Source: Ignavibacteriales bacterium (GTDB lineage Bacteria; Bacteroidota; Ignavibacteria; Ignavibacteriales; Ignavibacteriaceae). Taken from it: a DNA stretch of 5,653 nucleotides. The stretch is taken from contig JAGUXE010000323.1 of NCBI GenBank assembly GCA_020061995.1, forward strand, positions 1-5,653. Direction: 5' to 3'. Both the position numbers and the translations under genes were made by a program. The notes below the pieces were generated by a model. That model was not told the DNA's origin, did not search any database, and saw only the letters and a list, made by a program, of their open reading frames with translations. Position 1 is the first letter of the stretch, and the number at the start of each line of letters is the position of its first letter. Below are positions 1 through 5,653 of the stretch, piece by piece.

Positions 1-881
1 GCAAATTAAAGTGGTTTTATAGAATGGGGCACTTCGAAAATTACGTTACACCTTTAGTAACTTCTGATGGAGGAATTATTTTCAGCAATGGTCTGTCAAA
101 GATTTACTGTATAAACCCAGACAGTACGATGAGATGGGAGTACAAAGTCGAAGGAATCTCCCAAATTAATCACAATGAATCATTAAATATAGATTTAGAT
201 GGAAATCTATACTTTGTTAATATGGTAAATAATAAACTTTATTCAATATCGAAAGATGGAAAATTTAATTGGTCTTTGAGTGATGAAAGGCTAAGTCGGA
301 CACATCCTATACCCTTCAGTACGGCATTCTCACCCGACGGAAAAACTTTATACATTCCATGTCGTTCAGTTACTGTTTTGGCTATTGACATAGTAAATAA
401 GAATGTTAAGTGGTCTTACGGAAATACGTGGTGTAATGAAATTATGATAGATTCAGATGGAAATATTTACGCACAAGTTAGTAATGGACTTGTTGTATTA
501 GACAAGGACGGAAAACTTAAATGGGATTATATCGTAACTCCCTCTACTTCAGGTAGTCCAAGTCCTACTATTGATAAGCAAGGGAATATCTATTTTGCTA
601 CAGATACACTTTATGCACTTGACTATACAGGTAAACTGAGATGGAAATACCGATTAAATAAAACTTGTGATGTACCAATTATTTGTGATAATAATGGAAA
701 TATTTTTGTCGGAACTGCTTCTGGTAGCGGTATAACAATTGTTGCACTTAACTCAAATGGTAACTTACTCTGGACGATATCAGACGATTCGGTATATCCA
801 GTTGGTAGCTCCCCAGCAATTGATAATGATGGAAAATTAATTTATCCATGTTATCATCGTAAAGTGATAGCTATTAAATAA
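1..881 (+). CDS. PQQ-like beta-propeller repeat protein, 5'-truncated by the window edge
   Basis: The sequence shows a repeat protein whose strands end in a G-K-L-K-W or similar tryptophan motif and whose loops carry D-x-D-G-N-(I/L)-Y. Counting from the ATG at 24 as residue 1, the tryptophans fall at about 38, 83, 130, 167, 207 and 250, spaced 37-47 residues. One more (K-L-K-W-F-Y) is encoded upstream at 6-20. This is the pattern of PQQ-like (pyrrolo-quinoline quinone repeat) propellers, as in BamB-type and quinoprotein-dehydrogenase-like folds. Seven visible repeats suggest most of a 7- or 8-bladed propeller. The ATG at 24 is probably internal: it has no Shine-Dalgarno sequence and the repeat continues upstream in frame without a stop to base 3. 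No signal peptide or sorting domain is visible; any export signal would lie left of the window. No enzymatic residues can be assigned, so a binding or scaffold role is as likely as cofactor use. It is probably co-transcribed with the next gene, 14 bases downstream. Confidence 0.85.
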   Translation, partial: KLKWFYRMGHFENYVTPLVTSDGGIIFSNGLSKIYCINPDSTMRWEYKVEGISQINHNESLNIDLDGNLYFVNMVNNKLYSISKDGKFNWSLSDERLSRTHPIPFSTAFSPDGKTLYIPCRSVTVLAIDIVNKNVKWSYGNTWCNEIMIDSDGNIYAQVSNGLVVLDKDGKLKWDYIVTPSTSGSPSPTIDKQGNIYFATDTLYALDYTGKLRWKYRLNKTCDVPIICDNNGNIFVGTASGSGITIVALNSNGNLLWTISDDSVYPVGSSPAIDNDGKLIYPCYHRKVIAIK

Positions 882-895
882 TTAATGGAGGTAAA

Positions 896-1573
896 ATGAA
901 TCTTCATAGGTCTCTATCGTTTGTAATATTAATTGTCACTTACTCTGTTACTATTGCTCAAAATAATCCGTTATATTACGGTCATGAACTTTTTATTCAT
1001 ACTGAAGGGAATAATCCAAATCATTCTACAGTAAAATTTTGGATGACTGCAGTAGATGCAGTTTGGGATCAAGATGCAAACATATACGAATTGGCTCCTC
1101 AAAAATTGATTGGCTCTCTTAACTTTGCACGAGCATATCATTTTAACAACCGATCAAATGATAATATTCCTATACCCGATTCTAGCAATGATTGGGGTAT
1201 GGAAAACGTTTTGTCTTTCGGTTATGGCTCTTCATATGACCAAAATATATTCGGCTATGGTCTTTATTTAGCCGCATTCGGTTACAATTGTGATGATCCT
1301 ATAATATCTTTCTATCTCGATTATGGGGATTGTGATTATCCAGATAAATATCCTGAAGGAGCTGATATTTGGATTAAATTTAATGCGTCGAATAATACTG
1401 TAAAGATTGATTGGAATAATTATAATTTTACCGACTATGTTACTACTATTGAAAATAACAATACTTATGCGATATGGAATTATATGCCCAAAACTTTGAG
1501 ACAGTATATTCAGAACACAAATTATCTCGAACTTTATTGGTGCAATTGCAACTGTTGGGAAATATGTAAATGA
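896..1573 (+). CDS. Secreted protein, N-terminal part of a frameshifted type IX secretion cargo gene
   Basis: This frame gives 225 residues. It begins with a Sec signal peptide: a hydrophobic stretch at residues 7-20 and likely cleavage after Ala21 before Gln22. The start is supported by GGAGG at 887-891, four bases before the ATG. Residues about 25-175 are an unrecognised body rich in Asn, Tyr, Asp and Trp. Residues about 175-212 look like the start of a fibronectin-III-like domain. The last 13 residues (ending W-C-N-C-N-C-W-E-I-C-K) look out of frame: the neighbouring frame over the same bases reads I-G-A-I-A-T-V-G-K-Y-V-N-E-Y-T-D, a typical Fn3-like strand in this group. Removing one T from the TTT at 1533-1535 joins the frames into a 370-residue protein ending at 2009 with a sorting domain. 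It is therefore either a true pseudogene or an intact gene with a sequence error. Function unknown; predicted to be exported. Confidence 0.75.
   Translation: MNLHRSLSFVILIVTYSVTIAQNNPLYYGHELFIHTEGNNPNHSTVKFWMTAVDAVWDQDANIYELAPQKLIGSLNFARAYHFNNRSNDNIPIPDSSNDWGMENVLSFGYGSSYDQNIFGYGLYLAAFGYNCDDPIISFYLDYGDCDYPDKYPEGADIWIKFNASNNTVKIDWNNYNFTDYVTTIENNNTYAIWNYMPKTLRQYIQNTNYLELYWCNCNCWEICK
1533..1535 (+). other. Probable single-base frameshift site
   Basis: The frame used from 896 changes to the frame used until 2009 at a TTT triplet. As written the bases read L-E-L-Y-W-C; with one T fewer they read L-E-L-I-G-A-I-A-T-V-G. The join restores a continuous Fn3-like strand and links a signal peptide to a type IX sorting domain, as expected for such cargo proteins. 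The sequence does not tell whether the extra base is a real mutation, a homopolymer error, or a recoding site; no classic slippery heptamer is apparent. Confidence 0.7.
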
Positions 1574-2009
1574 ATACACCGATTACGATTTAGGCGTTGG
1601 CTCGCGATGGAAAGTATATTATAAAGTGATTGCTGTTAATAACGGAAATGAAGTAGGTCTATTTTCCAATATTGGTAAAATTGGGGCAAGTGGATTTATG
1701 AAACAAAACTACATTGAGGTAAAAAATAATTTTAAATTTTATCTTAAACAAAACTACCCCAATCCGTTTAATCCGTCGACCGAAATCAACTTCCAAATTC
1801 CCGAACAAAGTTTCGTCACTCTATCTATATTTGATATTTTGGGCCGTGAGGTAGATGTATTATTGAACAAAGAGCTGTCTGCTGGTAAGCACATAGTTTC
1901 ATGGAATGGAAGTAAGTTTGGTTCAGGCATCTTTTTCTATAAAATAACGGTCAGGAGTAACAATGCAAAGCTTACGACTCATACTAACAAGATGATTCTT
2001 CTTAAATAA
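1536..2009 (+). pseudogene. C-terminal part of the same frameshifted gene: Fn3-like end plus type IX (type A) sorting domain
   Basis: This frame is open from 1500 and gives convincing protein from about 1536. It first completes a fibronectin-III-like domain (Y-T-D, W-K-V-Y-Y-K-V, A-V-N-N-G-N-E-V-G-L-F-S-N), then a linker. From about 1731 it encodes a type A sorting domain with the hallmark K-Q-N-Y-P-N-P-F-N-P-S-T, followed by I-F-D-I-L-G-R-E-V, a G-K-H-I-V-S-W-N-G turn, G-I-F-F-Y-K-I and a C-terminal K-M-I-L-L-K. In the known system this domain directs periplasmic proteins through the type IX secretion machinery and is removed or anchored at the surface. A GTG at 1626 could be read as the start of a separate 127-residue gene. 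However, it has no ribosome binding site, no signal peptide could follow it, and coding similarity extends upstream of it. It is best seen as the tail (about residues 214-370) of the gene starting at 896. Confidence 0.75.
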
Positions 2010-2016
2010 TGATATA

Positions 2017-2154
2017 TGGTTTTTAATAGATAATATTATTGATGTTTCGCAAATTGAAAGAATTGAGATATCGCGTTGGGTTGGTGCTGCACCAAATATC
2101 GGTCCAGGCACAAGCGATAGGGTTTTAAAAATTTACACAAAAAAACAGAAATAA
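2017..2154 (+). pseudogene. Start-less remnant resembling the C-terminal end of a TonB-receptor plug domain
   Basis: Starting eight bases after the sorting-domain gene's stop, one frame is open for 45 codons to TAA at 2152-2154. It reads W-F-L-I-D-N-I-I-D-V, then S-Q-I-E-R-I-E-I-S-R, a G-A-A stretch, and ends V-L-K-I-Y-T-K-K-Q-K. Plug domains of TonB-dependent receptors, and small plug-only proteins of the Bacteroidota group, end in a similar way: an I-x-x-I-E-R-I-E-V-x-R segment, a Gly/Ala stretch, then G-V-I-x-I-Y-T-K-K. There is no in-frame ATG and no ribosome binding site, and an in-frame stop lies upstream at 1993-1995, so it cannot be a complete gene. A decayed fragment left by deletion or recombination is the simplest reading. 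The similarity is judged by eye over a short stretch, so the family assignment is tentative. Confidence 0.4.
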
Positions 2155-2204
2155 AATGACCTCTATGAGTAAATTTAGGAGTACAAAATATTATTAAAAA
2201 TCAC

Positions 2205-2233
2205 TTGACACGAAATAAAAATTTACATATATT
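2205..2233 (+). promoter_or_regulatory. Sigma-70-like promoter for the lipoprotein-receptor unit
   Basis: A perfect -35 hexamer TTGACA (2205-2210) is followed after 17 bases by TATATT (2228-2233), five of six matches to TATAAT. Transcription would start near 2240, giving a leader of about 175 nt before the ATG at 2417. It lies in the only sizeable intergenic gap of the window and points to the downstream genes. It does not match the TTTG / TAnnTTTG form typical of Bacteroidota proper. Confidence 0.6.
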
Positions 2234-2322
2234 ACTACTGTAATTTTATTATCAATAATATAGAAGAGTTGTATGTAAAATTGTTCTTGCTTTCTTTCGT
2301 TCTTACCATTTTAAGTTTAACT

Positions 2323-2368
2323 AATAATTGATAAAAATAATTGATAAGAAATATTTTTATCAATAATT
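2323..2368 (+). repeat. AT-rich inverted repeat in the leader
   Basis: Arms 2327-2338 (ATTGATAAAAAT) and 2353-2364 (ATTTTTATCAAT) are perfectly complementary over 12 bp around a 14-base loop. After one A-A mismatch, three more pairs form (2323-2325 with 2366-2368). It lies within the predicted 5' leader of the lipoprotein gene. It has no GC-rich stem and no clear U-tract, so an intrinsic terminator is unlikely. A leader hairpin or a two-site operator is possible, and chance in AT-rich DNA cannot be ruled out. Confidence 0.5.
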
Positions 2369-2388
2369 TCAATAATCACAAAAAACAA

Positions 2389-2404
2389 TCCGTCAGCTGA
2401 CGGA
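2389..2404 (+). promoter_or_regulatory. Perfect 16-bp GC-rich palindrome touching the ribosome binding site
   Basis: TCCGTCAGCTGACGGA is perfectly self-complementary and stands out in otherwise very AT-rich leader DNA. It ends one base before the AGGAGGG ribosome binding site (2405-2411) of the lipoprotein gene. As RNA it can form a six-bp stem (UCCGUC/GACGGA) with an AGCU loop right beside the Shine-Dalgarno sequence. As DNA it could bind a dimeric regulator, or be one copy of a dispersed genomic repeat. The palindrome is certain; its role is not. Confidence 0.6.
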
Positions 2405-2416
2405 AGGAGGGAAAAA

Positions 2417-3130
2417 ATGAGTTTTTATTCACATTATTCATTTCTTAGATTTGGAGGGCTTTTAGTGTTTATTTTAGTCTTCTCTTTCGCTGGATGTGTT
2501 GATACCGGAGTCCAAAATATCCCCGAAAAAACTAATTTTACCTCAATGCTAAATATTGTAAATGTAGCAAAAGATGAGGGTAATGCTGCTGTTACGTTCG
2601 ACGGGCAAAGTTTTGGAACAATATCGTTTGGGTCAGACGTGCCGGCTGGTAGCTATACTCAAATGCCTGCGGGAACTCGCAAGATGATTGTCAATTTTAC
2701 ATCTGGTAAGAAGGATACAATCAAACAGCCGCTCCCAACGGATTCAAAGGCGAGAATCTTTATCTTAAATGTTGATTTGTTAACTAGAAACTATACGTAT
2801 CTGCATGAAAGATATACTTATGAGATTGCCGGACAAGACGGAAAAGCATTAGTAAGATTCTTTCATGCTTCTCCCGATGCCGGGGATGGAAAAATTTTAA
2901 TGTCTGTTACAGGTGGCGTACAGGATTCAGTTATGGTTTCAACACTTGTATTTGGGAAAAGTTCTCCAGGATATTTTTCATTGACAGCTGGTCCTACTTA
3001 TAATTTCAAATTAATATTTGGTACAGACACATTAAAAGTTACACCAGCGTTGAGTGCAAAAAAGAGATACACACATTTAGTTTATGATGTTAAAGCTAGT
3101 TTGAAACAGAAATTATTAACAGATGATTAA
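2417..3130 (+). CDS. Predicted lipoprotein with two DUF4397-like domains
   Basis: The 237-residue product begins with a lipoprotein signal: a hydrophobic segment at about residues 9-24 and a lipobox S-F-A-G-C with the lipidated cysteine at 27. Residues about 43-125 form one beta-rich domain. Residues about 143-230 form a second that carries the DUF4397 hallmark (A-L-V-R-F-F-H-A-S-P-D-A), followed by L-V-F-G-K-S-S-P-G-Y-F-S-L-T-A-G. The first half has a matching layout (M-L-N-I-V-N-V-A, F-G-S-D-V-P-A-G-S-Y, M-P-A-G), which suggests an internal duplication that has diverged. DUF4397 has no established biochemical function; it is a small beta-sandwich-like domain of exported proteins. The start is fixed by AGGAGGG at 2405-2411, five bases before the ATG. 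The gene has its own promoter region and is followed after 33 bases by a TonB-dependent receptor, so an outer-membrane partner role is a reasonable inference. No catalytic residues are visible. Confidence 0.85.
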   Translation: MSFYSHYSFLRFGGLLVFILVFSFAGCVDTGVQNIPEKTNFTSMLNIVNVAKDEGNAAVTFDGQSFGTISFGSDVPAGSYTQMPAGTRKMIVNFTSGKKDTIKQPLPTDSKARIFILNVDLLTRNYTYLHERYTYEIAGQDGKALVRFFHASPDAGDGKILMSVTGGVQDSVMVSTLVFGKSSPGYFSLTAGPTYNFKLIFGTDTLKVTPALSAKKRYTHLVYDVKASLKQKLLTDD

Positions 3131-3163
3131 TCTATTTAAACAAAAAAAAGGAGGGTATTAGAT

Positions 3164-5653
3164 ATGTCTAAAAAAATTTCAATAATATTATTATTAATAT
3201 TAATTGCAGCAGGAACAGTCTTTGCCCAGTATGGAAAAATCAGCGGAACGGTTGTTGATAAACAATCCAAAGAGCCGTTGATTGGGGCAAGTGTTCTTAT
3301 ATTAGGCACTACAATGGGCGCTGCAACCGACATTGATGGTAAATATATTATTTTAAATGTTGCACCTGGTATGTATAACCTACGTGTAAGTTATGTAGGT
3401 TACCAGGATGTTACTATCAGAAACATTAGCATAATTGCTGGTTTGTCAAAAGAAGTGATATTTGAGGTTTCCACTACTGCAATCGAAGTCGAACCAGTCG
3501 AAATTATTGCTGAAAGGCCGCTCATTGAAAAAAGTGCAACTAATGCAATTAGAATTCTTAAGACAGAGGATTTCGAAAAATTGCCTGTGCGCGGTACTGT
3601 GTCCTATTTAGCAATACAGCCTGGAGTTGTTTTACAAAATGAGCGTATTCATATCAGAGGTAGCAGACCAGATGAGGTTGGTTTTACTGTTGATGGTGCC
3701 ACAACAAAAAATATCGTTGATCGCGATGGTGGCTCTTTAGTAAATACAATTCCGGAAGCTCTTGAAGAAGTTTTACTTCAGGCTGGTGGTTATACCGCAG
3801 AATTTGGCAGTGCAAATGCTGGATTGATACAGCAAAACTTAAGAACCGGCAAAGATGTTTATCATGTTTCTATCCAGATAGAATCTGATAATTTTCGTGA
3901 TGCGGGTAAAAAATTCCTGGGCACATACAATTATGGATATTCTGATTATGTTGTTTCGGTTAGTGGACCTGTATTTTCTGATAAAATAAAACTATTCGTA
4001 GCTGGTGAAAATTTCTTCACAAGAGATTATGATCCGGTTTTCTGGACGGGATCTCCAAAATTCTGGAGCGATGGAGCCGCAGTTGATTCTGTTTTTGACA
4101 CAGGAGCTAGAGGTGGGAAAAAAGGGGAGTCTCAAATTCTATCTTGGCTTCCCGGTAATATTGAAGGACGGATGCGAAATAGATATAGTACCAACGGAAC
4201 TTTGCTATTTGATTTCAAACCAATTTTCGTGAAAGTTGGTGGCGCATTCTCGTGGCAAAGGACAAGAAGCAATGCAAGTCCGTTGATGAACCTATTTGCT
4301 CAAGAAAGACTTCCTTTAATCGATATCAGTGAAGGGTTTATGAATGCCAAGTTCAATTATTTTGTAAACTCAACTATATTGTTAGAAGCTAATTTTAGCA
4401 TGCTAGACCGCAGATCGAAACAATACGATCCTTGGTTCAAGGATGATGTTCTTGCCTATAACGATAGCATAAAAGCGGTTGCCTTTGGAACTACTTACCC
4501 CAGAATGGGTACAATGCATCAGGCATATGACTTCCATGGATTCCCATTCAACAGGCCTGGACAATTACTTTCAATCTATAGGAAGAATCAGACTGGCTAT
4601 TATGGCGGTTCGGCAGCAATGACTTCTCAATTTTCAGGGCATGAAGTAAAGTTGGGATTATCATATGAATATTGGACGGCAAGGAATTATGGTATCGAAG
4701 GTATACGAGAATTAACATCAATATACAATGCGATGCGATTGAATCCTGATGATGCGAGAAATGAAAAAGATCTAAAAAGCTTTATAAGACGACAAACAGG
4801 TGTTTCTCTAAACAATTATGGTTATGATGAATTCGGTCGCAAAATTGATAGTGGAGATGATGGTCCGAAACATCCACAGTTTTTCTCAGCTTACCTTATG
4901 GATAAGGTAGAGTTTGAAGATTTGATAATCAATGCTGGAATAAGATATGACTATTATGATTTAGATACATGGACTTTCTTAGATCCGACAAAACCACAGC
5001 GTGATGATAATGAACAAAAGTTAGTTAATATTGAAAAAACACAAACATATCAATTTGTTTCACCACGCTTAGGATTTTCGTTCCCGGTTACCGATCGTAC
5101 AGTGTTTCATTTACAGTTTGGTAAATTTGTTCAGCCGCCCGGCTTGGATGTAGCTTACAGAGGTTTGCCTGCTGCTACTGCCCAAATTCAAGGTGGTTAC
5201 TTTTTTGGCAACCCAATTTCTTATGATTTACAACCGACCAGAACAACACAGTATGAAATTGGATTTACACATCAATTTACCGACTATGCTGCTTTCGATA
5301 TAACAGGATTTTATAAAGATATCAAAGGACAAATGCAGTACGATTTTATTAACACAGTAGCAGGATGGGATCCATCGAGTTATCCAGTGTTTACAAACGG
5401 TGACTTCGCAACTACAAAAGGTCTGGAATTTAGAATAACACTCCGCAGAGTAAATAGATTACAGGCTCTATTGAATTATACATTGTCTGATGCACGAGGA
5501 ACTAATTCATTACCAACCAGTGCAAGTGGAGCTATGAACGTAACAGGTATTAAACCGACTACTGTAATTCCACTACTTTATGATCAAACTCACAGAGGTT
5601 CTGTAAATCTTGACTATCGGTTTGCAAAAGATGATGGTGGACCAATACTTGAA
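3164..5653 (+). CDS. TonB-dependent outer-membrane receptor with N-terminal carboxypeptidase-regulatory-like domain, 3'-truncated
   Basis: Translation from the ATG at 3164 stays open for 830 codons to the last base, so the C-terminus lies outside the window. GGAGGG at 3150-3155, eight bases upstream, supports the start. Residues 1-21 are a signal peptide (cleavage V-F-A before Gln22). Residues about 24-105 are a CarboxypepD_reg-like domain (G-K-I-S-G-T-V-V-D, P-L-I-G-A-S-V, T-D-I-D-G-K-Y, V-S-Y-V-G-Y). Residues 109-119 (V-E-P-V-E-I-I-A-E-R-P) sit where a TonB-box-like segment is expected. The plug spans about 124-229 and includes L-P-V-R-G, the I-H-I-R-G-S-R-P-D-E-V motif at 162-172, V-D-G at 176-178 and G-G-Y-T-A-E-F-G at 208-215. 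The rest is beta-barrel with alternating aromatic strands, for example N-A-G-I-R-Y-D-Y-Y-D near 590 and Y-E-I-G-F-T-H-Q-F near 696. Such receptors are often 900-1000 residues, so the last strands are probably missing. It should import a ligand across the outer membrane using TonB energy; the substrate is unknown. Confidence 0.93.
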   Translation, partial: MSKKISIILLLILIAAGTVFAQYGKISGTVVDKQSKEPLIGASVLILGTTMGAATDIDGKYIILNVAPGMYNLRVSYVGYQDVTIRNISIIAGLSKEVIFEVSTTAIEVEPVEIIAERPLIEKSATNAIRILKTEDFEKLPVRGTVSYLAIQPGVVLQNERIHIRGSRPDEVGFTVDGATTKNIVDRDGGSLVNTIPEALEEVLLQAGGYTAEFGSANAGLIQQNLRTGKDVYHVSIQIESDNFRDAGKKFLGTYNYGYSDYVVSVSGPVFSDKIKLFVAGENFFTRDYDPVFWTGSPKFWSDGAAVDSVFDTGARGGKKGESQILSWLPGNIEGRMRNRYSTNGTLLFDFKPIFVKVGGAFSWQRTRSNASPLMNLFAQERLPLIDISEGFMNAKFNYFVNSTILLEANFSMLDRRSKQYDPWFKDDVLAYNDSIKAVAFGTTYPRMGTMHQAYDFHGFPFNRPGQLLSIYRKNQTGYYGGSAAMTSQFSGHEVKLGLSYEYWTARNYGIEGIRELTSIYNAMRLNPDDARNEKDLKSFIRRQTGVSLNNYGYDEFGRKIDSGDDGPKHPQFFSAYLMDKVEFEDLIINAGIRYDYYDLDTWTFLDPTKPQRDDNEQKLVNIEKTQTYQFVSPRLGFSFPVTDRTVFHLQFGKFVQPPGLDVAYRGLPAATAQIQGGYFFGNPISYDLQPTRTTQYEIGFTHQFTDYAAFDITGFYKDIKGQMQYDFINTVAGWDPSSYPVFTNGDFATTKGLEFRITLRRVNRLQALLNYTLSDARGTNSLPTSASGAMNVTGIKPTTVIPLLYDQTHRGSVNLDYRFAKDDGGPILE

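Noticed and set aside
1268..1579. Open frame of 103 codons on the - strand
   Set aside because: It lies inside the exported-protein gene, has no ribosome binding site, and its Ile-rich low-complexity product reflects AT-rich coding DNA read backwards.
1626..2009. Independent 127-residue gene starting at GTG 1626
   Set aside because: There is no Shine-Dalgarno sequence and no signal peptide for a type IX cargo, and the Fn3-like sequence continues upstream in the same frame to about 1536.
1923..2111. Open frame of 62 codons on the - strand
   Set aside because: It is antisense to the sorting-domain end and the plug remnant, with no recognisable protein or ribosome binding site.
2165..2197. Ten-codon ATG frame (M-S-K-F-R-S-T-K-Y-Y) before the promoter
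   Set aside because: It is too short, has no ribosome binding site, and lies upstream of the predicted transcription start.
2323..2368. Intrinsic terminator
   Set aside because: The stem is almost all A-T and no U-tract follows, so it would be a poor terminator; it also lies upstream of a gene within the likely transcript.
3136..3333. Open frame of 65 codons on the - strand
   Set aside because: It is antisense to the signal peptide and regulatory-like domain of the receptor, which is far better supported.
4005..4232. Open frame of 75 codons on the + strand
   Set aside because: It lies wholly within the receptor in another frame and has no ribosome binding site.

Overview
The window looks like chromosomal DNA from an AT-rich member of the Ignavibacteria/Kryptonia/Caldithrix part of the Bacteroidota-Chlorobiota-Calditrichota assemblage. 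Three features suggest this: a type A, type IX secretion sorting domain of the NYPNPFNPST kind, a TonB-dependent receptor with an N-terminal carboxypeptidase-regulatory-like domain, and strong GGAGG ribosome binding sites. The phylum-level placement is an inference from protein style. All real genes lie on the + strand and their products are predicted to be envelope or exported proteins.

Left half (1-2154): a PQQ-like beta-propeller protein runs in from beyond the left edge and ends at 881. Fourteen bases later comes a secreted protein with a signal peptide, an unrecognised body, a fibronectin-III-like segment and a type IX sorting domain. That gene is split by a one-base frameshift near 1533-1535. 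Directly after its stop is a start-less coding remnant (about 2017-2154) that resembles the end of a TonB-receptor plug domain.

Middle (2155-2416): an intergenic control region with a near-consensus TTGACA-N17-TATATT promoter. It is followed by a long leader of about 175 nt that holds a 12-bp AT-rich inverted repeat, four copies of an octamer (ATTGATAA in either orientation), and a perfect 16-bp GC-rich palindrome that touches the Shine-Dalgarno sequence.

Right half (2417-5653): a predicted lipoprotein with two DUF4397-like domains, then after 33 bases a large TonB-dependent outer-membrane receptor. The receptor frame is open for 830 codons to the right edge and is cut there. The two genes probably form one transcription unit from the 2205 promoter and may work as a lipoprotein-receptor pair at the outer membrane. 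The substrate cannot be read from the sequence.

No RNA gene, insertion sequence, CRISPR array or convincing intrinsic terminator was seen. The points that most merit follow-up are the frameshifted type IX cargo gene, the plug remnant behind it, the palindrome at the ribosome binding site, and the DUF4397-receptor pairing.
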